From Coriaria nepalensis (Eukaryota > Streptophyta > Magnoliopsida > Cucurbitales > Coriariaceae), in NCBI GenBank assembly GCA_027186245.1, contig CP114498.1, positions 1,309,501 through 1,373,500 on the forward strand: 64,000 nucleotides of DNA, written 5' to 3'. The translations under genes were made by a program, and so were the position numbers. The stretch's first letter is position 1, and every line of letters begins with the position of its first letter. A model generated the notes under the pieces. It searched no databases, was not told the origin of the DNA, and worked only from the letters and a program-made list of their open reading frames with translations. Below are positions 39,911 to 51,815 of this stretch, in pieces.

Positions 39911-41584
39911 ATGAGTGCTCCTTGGTTTTCTGATGAAAGCTTCAATGGTATATCTGACAATATATTTGATGACGTCATCGAGCTTTTGGATTTCCCATTG
40001 GAACCGTTGGAGGAAGATATGGAAGAGAATGGTGAAGGAGAAGATTGGGACGCTAAATTCCAATGTCTTGACCCGCCTCCTTTGGATGTGTTAACAGGCT
40101 TTTCTTCTTCTGGTCATCATAGTAGACCCCGGAATGACAGTGCCATAATTCGGGAAAATCTCCCTACACCGGTTAGTATGTTTTGACTCGAAAATTAGTG
40201 TTTACGAACATAATTTTCACTTGTTCAAGTTTGGAAGGAGTAGATATGTTCACTGTGAATTGAATACGTGTTTTTATTTATTTATTTATTTTTTATTTTT
40301 TGTGTAGTGTGTTGAATCAAGTGAATTTGGTTTAATTATTAATTAAGGGTCTTGAGTCAGCAGCTTATTTTTTGGAAGTAAAGAATCTTATCTGAATCCA
40401 AAAGTGGAGTTCTTGTATATATTTCCAAATAGGTCCAATAGAGAGGAGACTCTAGATATCTTGGATGATATTTTCTGATATATCTAGCTATAATCTTTTA
40501 TTTTCCATGTTTTCCTCTTTGGGACAGAAGGATTCGGACCTCTGAATACAGGGACCAAAACCCATTGTGGTACCACTTTTTGACCTCAACCCATTTCATT
40601 TCAACACTATTATTGGTATCGCTTGTTCATCAATTGCAGTCCCAGTATTTATACAATAATCTAGACTGTTGCTAGGGCTTTGTTACATTTAGAGATTGAA
40701 TAAAACTGACTTCAAACCCAATCAATGCCTCTGATTATTCATTGATAATTGTCAAAACCTTCATGCGGTGTTGGTGATAGGTCAAAATAGTATCGAACTG
40801 TTTGGTTTTATGTTCTGGGATATATTTGGTCAACTGCTTGTTTTTTTTTTTTTTTTTTTTGATCTGTCCATTTTGTAGTGAAACATCTCCTTTTTGTATC
40901 TCATCTGATATTTTCATTTGGTTGATTTTGGTTTGGTGTATATAGTTCGAAGAAACTTCTAATCCAGATAATCTGCCAAGAACCACTGAAGCTACCTCAT
41001 TTAGAAACATTCCCCACCATCAAAACTCATCTGATATCAAACATTCTTCCCTGATTCAGACCTCAAGCCCAACTTCTGTCCTGGAAAATATTACGTCTTC
41101 TGCTTTAAACCCTAAACTCTTTTACCCCAAAATTTCAATCCCTGGAAAACGTGCGAGAACCAAGCGTCCACGCCACTCAACCATCAATCCATGGCCCACA
41201 ATAATCCCTTCCTTCTCCTCCCCCTCTTCCACCACTTATCAATCAGGATCAGTTCCCTTCAACCCTCAGAAGAAGATACAGAACCCTATAAAACAGAACC
41301 CAAAGAAGCAACTAAATCTCTTGCAGCTTCCGAGTCCCACAGAGACACCAAAAAGATGCATGCATTGTGAAGTGTCAAAGACCCCACAATGGCGTGAGGG
41401 ACCCATGGGGCCGAAGACCCTTTGCAATGCATGTGGAGTTCGATATAGGTCAGGTCGTCTTTTCCCGGAGTATCGTCCAGCCGCAAGCCCAACCTTTGAA
41501 GAGTCGGTGCACTCCAACTCTCATAGGAAGGTCATGGAAATGAGGAAAAGGATGCTATGCAGACCTTTTCTTCTTCCGCTCTAG
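39911..41584 (+). CDS. GATA-type zinc finger transcription factor, two exons
   Basis: Exon 1 is 39911-40171 and exon 2 is 40946-41584, joined in phase 0 to 299 aa. The N-terminal part is acidic ([16 protein letters not shown]), as in subfamily I plant GATA factors. A basic nuclear-localisation patch ([10 protein letters not shown]) precedes a single zinc finger, C-M-H-C, 18 residues, C-N-A-C, followed by [21 protein letters not shown]. This C-x2-C-x18-C-x2-C form is standard in plants and binds WGATAR sites. The likely relatives are Arabidopsis GATA10/11/13, supported by the neighbouring SAPS gene. An ATG at 39863 in the same frame would add 16 residues; I prefer 39911 because a good splice acceptor at 39896-39899 lies between the two. 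Confidence 0.9.
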
Positions 41585-43294
41585 GAAATTCAAATGGGTA
41601 GAGAGATATTTATTTGGGTTATGGTTAGTTAATTTTAGTAGGAAATTGGTAGTTGGTAGATTTTTCTTGGTTCTCCTGTTTTATCATCTCCGGTCTTGAT
41701 TTGTGTTATTTGTTTTTCTAATTCTTTATACTTCACCCTTTCCCGTTACACAGTATATTAATGAATCAAGATGTAGTAGGATAAAGTAGCCCTACCTTGG
41801 TAAAAAGAGCGGATGCTAAGAGATATCTTAGCATACTCAATAGATAAGAGTAGAATTTTATCACATAATAACACAGAGATGTGTTAAAAGGTTTAATGTC
41901 TCAAAATATATAAATATGATTGATTGGTCATGAGGACGAGTATGCTAAAAGAATTTAGACTATGAAGTCCTAGGATTAAGAGCCGGTCTGTATCTTTGAT
42001 GTGAAAATCAACTTTTGCAGGTTTGCTTTCCATGTTATCTCTCACTATTGACTTAATGCTCTTCAAATAGAGATTTTACGAAAAGCATACGGTCTATCGT
42101 AGGCTAATTAGGCGTGGCCATAAATATTTCACGGCACATTGCAGGCCGCCTTATCCCATTTTAGGCTCATTAAGCGGCATAGAAAATATTCGGATTAAGC
42201 CCAAAAGAATCTTAAAGTTTTCAGATTTTCCCGAAAAATATTTGGATTTACCCGCACAAGAAAATTATCTTGTTTCCCGAAAGAAAATTCTCTGAAAATT
42301 CAGATATTTGCGAAAACATTTTATATTTAAGGCCCATAAGTGGCCCAGAATAGTTTTACGGCCCATATTAGGCCCAATAATGATTGAATCTGGAAAATAT
42401 TACCAGAAAATTTTTCACTTTCCCAGATCAATAAATTATTCTTTTATTTTTCCGGAGGTTTCAATTTTCCCGGAAATTACAATTTACCAGAAATTTCCGG
42501 TCTTACGGCCCATTCAGTGGTCCAGTATATTTTACAACCCAGACTAAGCCCAGTGACGGTTTAATCCGAAGATTCTTGAGATTTTCCCTGAAAATTTTGA
42601 TACTCGGAACATTCAGGAAATATGAAATTTTTTCTTGGGCAAATGGCAAATTAGATTCCCACGACAACTTACTTCCTTGAAAATCCAGATTTTCAAGCAA
42701 AACTCCATTCTCCCTTTTCCCGAGAAAATTTTCATTTTCCCAAAAATTCAATATTTCTGGGAAACTCCAGGAAACCCAGCACTTACGTGGAAAATCTGGA
42801 AAATCCGAAAAATCCAGAATTTTTTGGGAATACGCAGGAATCCCACAATATTCCAAGAAATCTGGGAAAAACAGAAACATCCAAAAAATTATGGTAAGCC
42901 CGTAATTTTCCTGGGAAACCCTGATTTTTGTGGTACAATCTACTTCAGAGATATAAACACATGCAGAACCACAACCAACTAGAACATATATACACATCCA
43001 GATTCCATTAGTTCAAACATGAAGATAGTTAGGGGGGGGGGGGGGGGGGGAGGATTAAAGCACCGGGAATCATGCAGGTTGGCCAAATCCGGCCTTTTTC
43101 CAGAGACCATCCTGGGTTCAATCTTGATCAGTGCCCAATAATATTCGTGTCCCCATTCTGCATTGCTGCATCGCAGAAATACAGAATATATAGTAATGAG
43201 GATTGAAAGAATAGCGATCAACCAACTGTACAGAGTAGTCGTTTGCATCAGAAAAGTGATCAACCAATTCCATGGTCATTGTATACCCACAAAA
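41585..43294. other. Convergent 3' region with a degenerate repeat zone
   Basis: GATA (+) and SAPS (-) converge here. The first 500 bp are ordinary 3' sequence. About 42110-42990 consists of loosely repeated GAAAATTTTCCCGG-like words and three diverged blocks rich in GGCCCA at about 42135, 42331 and 42505. A 19-G tract lies at 43032-43050. No ARF-type gene, which Arabidopsis has at this place, is present. Confidence 0.6.
43032..43050. repeat. Poly-G tract downstream of the SAPS coding region
   Basis: Nineteen consecutive G on the + strand, about 245 bp past the SAPS stop codon and so probably in its 3' UTR as a C-run. Confidence 0.9.
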
Positions 43295-46200
43295 TCACTC
43301 CAGAATAGCAACTTCTTGATCAACCCTCCAATAGTTGGTATCATTAAACTCCTTAATCCCAGCCCTACCCTCATCTGAACTCTCCTTTTCAGGCACCTTA
43401 GTGTTAATGTTTCGCTTCAATGGCCCTGCTTCCCCAACAATTCCCTCTTTTAGAGCCTGATCCATAGCTTTCTCAGTACCTTCTAATTCCACTCCTACGA
43501 ATTCAACATCCTCTTCAAACAATGAAGGTACGGGAACTGTCCTCTGACTCGTAACACTGCCCATGGACCCCTCACTAGAATCCGTACTTATTGGAGACCC
43601 ACTTGAAAGAATGGGCTCTTCATGATCTTCAAATGGATTTGTACATGAACCACCAACTTGGGAAGGCCTATCGTCACCAAATGATTCTTCTTTGTCTGTT
43701 GTCTGGAACTGAAAGAAATCAAAATTATGCATTGCACCTGGCTCATCCGGACAAGAAGATCCATTTGGAATGTTTGTGGGGCCCGAATTGGAGGGTTCAG
43801 TGACAGAATGTTTTGTCCAAGCCATTTCCTCTTCCTCCCCGATCATTACCTCATCGTCACTGCTGCTGTTACCACCTTTATTTGGACTTTCGATCAAGTT
43901 TATGTCATCCATCATATCTGAAGCTGATGTGCCCACAGGTGTACTACCAATTCTGATGTCTTGGAACGCAAACCAATCAGAATTTGTGAATAGATTGCTG
44001 CATCACAGAAATCTCCATTAAGAAGGATCTATTGAGAATTCAAGATGTAAACTTGATGACAAGAGAAATCTTAAAAACAAAAAAAACCCGAACTTCAATC
44101 AAAGGCACTTAATGATATTTTTATCTTATATTTTCCTTGTCGGAATACTTGTCACTACAATACTGAAATGGCACAGGAACTCACCTCCCTTGGTCGTCAC
44201 CAAGCCTCAGAGATGGTATAACAACTTCAGCAGATTCATCATCAAAGTATACATCCTGCATTTCATTGGAAGTAAAAATTTTAGTAACAAAATCAACAGT
44301 TAGAGGAAGCCCCAGAAGATCCTCAATTTGCAATATCTTTCAGTGCAGAAACCTATGATGCAGCATTAAGAAAACTTAATAATGCGTCAACTGCGTCAGC
44401 ACAAGTTTCTGGATGGAAAGAGAATGCAAATTGAGTATCAAGGTTAGGTTACCTCATCATCCCGGTCAAGAGTTCCAGGGTCCTGATAAAAGAAAACCAA
44501 CGTTTACCATCATATAGGACCGAATTATGATAGAAACTAAAGAAATTACACATACAAATCGCAAACTACATACCTCTTCAGCATCCTCATTTCCGTATAT
44601 TTTATATCTGAATGCCTGACTTAGATTATTTGCTAGTGCAGCTACATCATAATCTCTGTCATTAAGGTCATCCTCATCACTCTCTCTTGTCCGGTCGTGC
44701 AAAGCCGTAGGGCGACTGCAAAATACAAGGAGAAACGCAAGAGAATGTCTTAGCCAAAGGTAATGACATGGTACCATAAGTTAGAAGTAGGCAGGTCAGC
44801 TGAACTTTTACTTCAAATGATGTTCAAAAAGTACGATGCAATTTCCCATTAAGTTAACACCAGTGTTATGTTACCTTGCTGGGGCAGGGATACATGGTAT
44901 AAGGTTTTCTTGATATATTCAATGAAAAAGATTTCATATGATTTTTAAGCAACGAACTTAAAAAGGCTAACAAATATCATGGTTTCCCACAGACACCTTA
45001 ACCCAGAATATTATGCAAGTTTTCAGAAACTAATTGTGGGCATCAATTCTGTTTACCGTAGTGCAAATCACATATAGCCGAGAAAAATAATTCTGTGGTG
45101 AAAAGAAATAGCAGAGCACACACCCGCAAGCCCATCGATGGACATTTTCAACTGCATTGCGCTCCTCCAGAACTGTAGCTAACCAGTCATTCCACTCGAC
45201 ATTTTCCTAGAGAGAACAAGTTAAAGTCAAAACACTAGACAAAATATGATCGATTAAAATAATTCTTCAGACACCATCCTTGCCTGAAGGCATTTCCGAA
45301 TGCGGCTTTCACTGTTTCCCATCTGAACAAGCTTATTCGAAATCTGTGTGATATGTCCTATGTTTCCTGCCCGTGGAGACTTTTCCTCAGAAGCCAGAAC
45401 TGTTGGCTACAAAAACATGAAGATATTTTACCTTACAATAATAATAGACTTTCCATGTGCTACAGAAATGTTTGACCTACTTATTTATTATTTCTCGTGC
45501 AATAATAGAGTAGGGAAGGATGGGAACATAGTAACATGAATATTCTCTCCTTGGAGCAATTACAAACGAGTACAAGATAATTGACAATATCCAAGTATCA
45601 ATTAGCAGGGGCAGCAATCTGTCTACCTTGTTGGTATCAACCAAAACAACGGGTTTTTTATCTGTGCAGACAAATCTTTCAATTAAACTGCAGTCTCTGA
45701 GGAGATGATGGACAATAGCATCACTCTTGCTTTCCAAACAAGAGAATATAATGCTCTCTACATGATGATGCAACAAGTTATTATAAGGGTACCTGCATTA
45801 GATGGATAGACATGGTTTTATGTTTCTGAAAACCATACAACTTCAGGAATAGTAACAAACTCAGTAATATTCTGCCTACTTTCTCTTTCGGGCTGGGTGT
45901 CCCTCAATACCATCTTCAACACTTCACTATTAGTCATGCATAAAAAATGTGAAGAAAAAGAGCTTACCCAAAGAAAAGATCAATGACTCGTTTAATGGTT
46001 CCGGTGCTGACCAATTCCTTCTCTGCTTCATCATTGCCAGTTTTAAGTAGCACTGCAATAAACTCCACAATCTACAGTCGATTAAAGAGTAAATTAGATA
46101 AAATATGACAAACTCCAAAAACTAAGTGAAAATTTCACTTGCGGTCAGTTTAGAGTTTCTGTGACAGTGAAACTGTCGACAACTACAGACTGAGAGTTGA

Positions 46201-49200
46201 GTCGATTTGTATCAAACATTCAACCAAATATATGTGTCGAATTCGTGAACCATGTAAAAGCTTAAACTGTGGATTCTAGACCAACCTTTAAACGATGCTT
46301 CCCAAGAGGTGGCCTTAGTTCTCCATAAGTTGTAGGCAATATCTTCTCATCAGAAGACACACCCAAGAGCATTACCAAATCACCTGAGCAAGAAGTTGTA
46401 TTATTTCCCAAAAGCAAGTGTTAAAAGAATATTTAGCCATAGCAGTTATTTAAGAGATTTGAAATTTGTTTTTTTTAATTTTATTTTAAATATGGTGGAA
46501 AATGAGAGTTCTGAAACGCTCATATTAGGGGTGAGCATGTGGCTCCAAACCCGACCGAACTGCACGTTTCGGTGCGGTGCGGTGCAGTTGGATTCTATAA
46601 ATATTTTATCATTTCGGTTGGGGCCCCGCAACCGAACCTACAGTGCGGTGCGGGTTTTATCAGGTCGGTGAGCGGGGCCCCGAAATATGTATTTGAAATT
46701 TTTGCAGATCATGGATCAAATGTCGATACAATTTGATACTTTGATTCGAGGAGTCGAGCATCTCGAGGATCTATTTTGTTTTGTATGCTTATAATGCCTA
46801 TTTTGATACTATCATGATACGCTAAATTGATAATGTGTAGTAATGCATTTTGTCGTCCATGTGCTGATTTTGACTTTCTTCTTTAAACTATTGTATCAAG
46901 ATAAGATAGTCTTAAACTGCATTAACCATCTCATTTCTTTGAATCATTACTCACTTCATAGGCTAGTTATAATACTCGACGGGTGGAAGGCCCCATCGAG
47001 TATCATAACTTCTAGTTTACCGTTACTCGATGGTACATTCTTTTATATATTTATTATTTACCTATTTTATTTTGTCATATATTCTTTTCATTCATATTTA
47101 TTTGGTCAAATAATTGAAAATTTGCAAATCCATTAGCACAATCATCGGGTGCAAAGAGCTCCATCATCTAAATGTAGAAATGTTGTGTTATTCAATTCAA
47201 AACATTGTGTTGTTGGAAATTTGGAATTTAGAAAGTGTAGACTTTGTACTATTGCTGTGTAACTTGTGTTGTTGGATATCCCATTTGGATGATATTGAGT
47301 TGATGAGTTGATGGGTTATGAATTTATGATATATTGAAAGTTGTTTTGAATCTTTTGATTATGATATTATGATAAAATGACATAAAGCAAACATTAACCT
47401 TGATCATTTATCAATATAACCTTACCTATCACTATATTATTTATGCTACTAAAATAACATTTTTTTTTTACATTAAAACTTAAAAAAAGAATTAAAACGC
47501 AACGCAACAGCACCGAAATTCACTGGCACGGTGCGGTCAGTGCAGTGTCCAAAAGACGAGAACACAGTGCGGTTTCGGGCCCCTGCACCGCAAAATTTCA
47601 GTGTGGTGTGATGCCAAAACCGCACCGTGCACATACCTAGCTCATATCATAACAAGGACCTCATAGTAATATGAATCAAGTAAAAGTACCAAGACCATTT
47701 CTAGATGAAATAAATATAGAAGGAATCAAGGCACCCTATATTAATATTAAAGAAAATAGTAAAAAAAAAAAAAAAAGATCCACGAGAGCACAAATTACAT
47801 ACTAGTACGTTGCAATAAACATACACTAACCAAGTTTAGGGAGCATGGCACCGATGGTCTCTGGATCAACAAGGATTGGATACTCATACATGTGTTGATT
47901 CCGAAAAGATTGAAACAAAGGAGGATATGTTGTTGACCTTTTTGGATCCAACAAAGAGATGCATACAGAAAGTGAGTGTACAAGGCTACTCTTTGAAGGC
48001 GAGTCTTCCAATATGTGATCAAATATACTCACAACAAAACTGCATCCATCATCAGGCAAATATGTAAGTCATTTTCAAAAACTATTATCCATTTACTATA
48101 TCTGAAAATGCAACATAAAAAATTTGCAGACCAAATATACCCTCTTGATACTACCTTGGACTAAAAAGTTTTGTAGCAAGTGCTGACGGGGCATTACGAG
48201 CTATAGTACACAGTGTTTCCGCAGCATTGGCATGAACTTCAGACGGATTCTGATCACCAAAAAAATGAAAGATAATTCATCAAGAAGGATAACTGACCTA
48301 ATTAGGGTAATATAAATCAGGTCAATTTTTTTCTCTTCATAGCATGAGCCTTGATGTCTGTCTGCATGGGATGATGTAGAACCAAACAAACAACTATTGA
48401 ATATTCACTGGACTATGACTGGACACGAAATCAAATGAAATATCAGTGATAGTATGTATCGCTTACAGATGGACTCAATTTATCCACCATCATTTCAAGA
48501 AGATTGCTCTCAGATAACCACTGCATCACATCTATAAAATTTGGATACACATGGCCATCACCGCCTACAAGTCGAACCAGAACCTGCAAATTGAAAGAGT
48601 GAGTAAGTGACCAACTTCTGAGGTATTATTAATTGGAAAACCATCACCAAATCTTAAATTTCTTAATTACCTCCATGATGGATGTGATTCCTATCAAATC
48701 CACTAGTTTACGGAAAATGTCATCATGCACCTGCAAAAGTCATCCAGACTGCAGTTAGGAAGATTGTATATGGAAATTAAATTTGGAGACAAACCAACAA
48801 GTTTAATCCACCATTTACAGGGGAAAAAGGAAAAAAATCATTCCTTCAGTAGTAACTACTATAGATAATAACAACAAACAGGGTACTGGCCTAATTAAGT
48901 GTATCAGTAAATTTGTGGACCACAAGGCCAATAGGGGTTTATTGATTAAAAAAATCAGATGCTTAAGGTCCAGAATGAACATATCCATAATAAATTTCAT
49001 CATATACACGAGACCAGAAAAATTAATAGAATCCACTGTGACAAGACACTTGTCTACTCGCTTCTTGCTAAAGCCATTAGTTCCACCCTAATGCAGACCT
49101 CTATTCACACAAGGTGAATCAGATGAAAGTTTTGGGAAAAGATGAAAACTGTTGCATCAATCTGAAGAGGTCAGTTGAAAGACTTACCTGAACATAATCC

Positions 49201-50492
49201 ATTAGATGACCAGTCTTTCGCACCATGAGGCATATAACAACCTACGAAAGATTAATATTGAAAAGGAAGATAACAATCAGATAGTTAGTGCAAAGCGGGA
49301 TGAGCACTGCCTTGTAGAAATGAACTTGTGTGACCATTTTTTTTTCTTTTTTGGGGGGGGGGGGGGGGGGGGGGGGGGTTTCCATAACATGATACCTTGC
49401 TGAAATACCCAGCCAGAGCAGCACTATGAGGGCGATTTGGTTCCAAGAAGGAGAAAAGTAAGTTCATCAGCTGGAATCAAAACCAAGTTATGCAAAATCA
49501 GCATTGGAAAGAGATCAATATCATCTATTAAATAACCTTGAGTCCCTACCTCCTCTTCCTCAACCAGAGTCTTCAAAATAACATCAATTTCACATACAAA
49601 AATCTCACAGGCAATGAATGGAAACCTAATTCACAAATCCAAATGTTCAAACACAGTCATGATCAAGACGGAAATGAGGCTAGAAATTTCAAAATTTTGG
49701 TGACATTGTAAACAAATTTCTCGTGAACGAATATAAATACTTGAATACTCGTTTGCTTTCAGCATCCTCTAGAGGCTCTTCAACAATATAGCGCAAAAGT
49801 TGCTCCACCTGGGTGCTGTCCCATAGACTGAAAGGCATAAACATAAATCTTCCTTAGCAAACTCTCATTTGACTACACAAATATGAAGTTGATATCAATT
49901 TACACCTACTGCCAATAAAAAAAATCCTTCTGAAAGGAACTCTGGTAATAAAGGAAAAATGGTCACAACAAAGAAGAATCAAAAGATAAAGAAGGACTAA
50001 AGCAGAACAGGAAAGAAATACTACAAATTAATGAGACGACTATTCATAGCTTTGCATTCTTGAATTATTTCTTCTTCGTCCAGAAGTTCTTCCAAAGTGA
50101 AACTATCCTTTTCTAATATAGATTCCACCTGAATACAAGTAAGAAAAGAGAATAAGCAGGTTAAAAACAAACGGTATCTTAAACGTAACACACTAAGGCA
50201 CTTAAGAACTAAAATCACTAATACACCTTTCGTAATCAAAATTTATCCCCCATCAAATGAAATGGAAGCAATATCAAGTACAGAATCAGAAAACAGCAGT
50301 GCCACCGGATTCAAAACATCAGAACACATAGAATTTTCCATCTCACAGTTTTTACCCTCCTCCTTTACAACAAACTCTGTATCTAAACATATAATCAGTT
50401 GTAATTGACCAGTAGAAAACCTAAAAGAAAAAAAAAATCGTAGAATCACTTACAGGAGAGGAAGGGGAGAGAGTAGGTAGCTTCCAAAACAT
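43295..50492 (-). CDS. SIT4/PP6 phosphatase-associated (SAPS) regulatory subunit, about 19 exons
   Basis: SAPS proteins are scaffold subunits of PP6-type phosphatases. The minus strand yields a full series of exons, including 50454-50492 (MFWKLPTLSPS), 50025-50128, 49741-49827, 49550-49625, 49396-49470, then near 49189, 48673, 48468, 48155, 47829 and 46288, followed by 45968, 45627-45792, 45284-45406, 45126, 44574, 44454, 44185-44255 and 43295-43997. The product is about 810 aa. It contains the SAPS signature regions FTLEELLDEEEIIQECKAMN, NLLFSFLEPNRPHSAALAGY and SLVHSLSVCISLLDPKRS in order, and an acidic C-terminus with FEEDVEFVGVELEGTEKAMD. The intron after exon 14 begins with GC, not GT. 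The intron at 46385-47828 carries a hAT element, and the intron after exon 5 a 26-G tract; the exons are undamaged. Matches At2g28360/At1g07990 in kind and position. Confidence 0.88.
46518..47647. mobile_element. Non-autonomous hAT-family DNA transposon in a SAPS intron
   Basis: The element is 46526-47639 (1114 bp), flanked by a perfect 8-bp target-site duplication GCTCATAT at 46518-46525 and 47640-47647. The left end reads TAGGGGTGAGCA and the right end, inverted, TAGGTATGTGCA, matching at 9 of 12 positions. Subterminal regions on both sides are rich in repeated GTGCGGTGCGG-type words, the pattern of hAT transposase binding sites. No transposase frame is present, so it would need a helper. 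The intact duplication argues for fairly recent insertion. Confidence 0.88.
49353..49378. repeat. Poly-G tract in a SAPS intron
   Basis: Twenty-six consecutive G on the + strand after a T-rich stretch, in the intron directly following the exon that ends at 49396. In the pre-mRNA it is a C-run. Confidence 0.9.
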
Positions 50493-51815
50493 GATGAAGT
50501 GGAACTAGAGAGATTGACCAAAGCCACGAAGTTCGAAGCAAGACCAGCACCGATCAGCGAACCCTAGAAACGCGAGATATAGCCAGAAGATGGGAGAAGA
50601 AGAGGAACAAGTTTGGAGAAATGAAACCCTAGGTCCGAGAGGGAGAGAGTGAAAGATCGTGAAAAGCAAAAGGTAAAGCCGTGAAAACCGAGAGAGAAAG
50701 AGAAGAAAAAAACTCAACGAGAAGAAGAAAATGGTCGACGGTTCCGAGAAGTAGTCTTCAATTATTTGACGCTGAGGGCGGAGGGAAAAGGGATTTTTTA
50801 TATCAGGAAGATGAGAACTGGCATAATTCCTGAATTATATAATATGCATTTTTTTTCCCTGTTTTATAGATTAATTAATAAGAGTATATACTAATATTGA
50901 ATCTAATTTTCTTATTAATGGTAGTACACCTGTTAATCACGGATTAGTAACTTTTAATTACAGACACTAGTGTTAATCAGTGAGTAAATTTTCAGATTAA
51001 TTTATAATAATATAATTCGATATAATTTATTATTGAGTATAAAAAAAATAAAAATAAAAATAAATTTTAATATTTTAAATAAATAATATTATTTTAATAT
51101 ATTTAATAAAATTAAATCTCAATCATTGATCTATAGAATAATCTTTTAATCGAATTAATAAATTAATGTATCTCAATTAATATAATATAATAATATTAAA
51201 TATATATATATATATATATATTTAAATAAATCTTTTTACCGTATTCACAAGAAACATGATCCATCCTCTCTCTCTCTCTCTCTCTCTCGTAGAATTCAAT
51301 TATAGATATATCCAATATAAATTTGTATAAAGGGTTGAAAAGCTTTTATATTTGGTGATTTCCTTTTATTTTATTTTCAAGATTCTGTTATTATTATATA
51401 TGTGAAATACATATATATATATATGTTTATTTACTCTATTAACTCCTTATTCCGGTAATCAGTTACGATCACGTGTGCAAACGTGCATCCCAGTTCATGT
51501 GAGGTGCTCTCTTTGGTTTATCAGGACTCAATAGGAGAGAACTACAAAGACAACAGAAAGTATATGTCCTTCCTTTCATGCCTAGAGAAGAAGATCATTT
51601 ATTTACACAAATAACCTTTAAAAGCATTATATAAGTAAAAGCTTCAGCTCAAATCAGCTAAATAATAAAAATACACTGCAAACCTTTGGGAAGGAGAAAG
51701 TAGGAAGGAGGTTGGATTTTTGCAAAAGTTTTGAAATTTCCTCTTTTCTTTTTTTCGGGTCATTTCGGAAACTTGAATGGGACAAAGGTTGTTTTGAGAG
51801 ATTGTATCTAACAGT
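50493..51815. other. SAPS promoter and leader, downstream flank of the HD-Zip III gene
   Basis: Both genes are on the minus strand, so this 1.3-kb gap holds the SAPS 5' region and the HD-Zip III 3' UTR. It contains a (CT)n array at about 51263-51289 and AT-rich filler. No gene is seen. Confidence 0.6.

Noticed and set aside
42503..42997. 164-codon open frame on the minus strand
   Set aside because: It lies in the degenerate repeat zone, the opposite strand is equally open, and the protein is low complexity with no domain or splice context.
41585..43294. Search for an ARF10-like gene between GATA and SAPS
   Set aside because: Arabidopsis has one there as I recall, but no B3 or AUX/IAA-like coding sequence is visible in this interval.
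46396..46736. Open frames over the left end of the hAT element
   Set aside because: They cross the element boundary and the target-site duplication, so they cannot be a real conserved gene.
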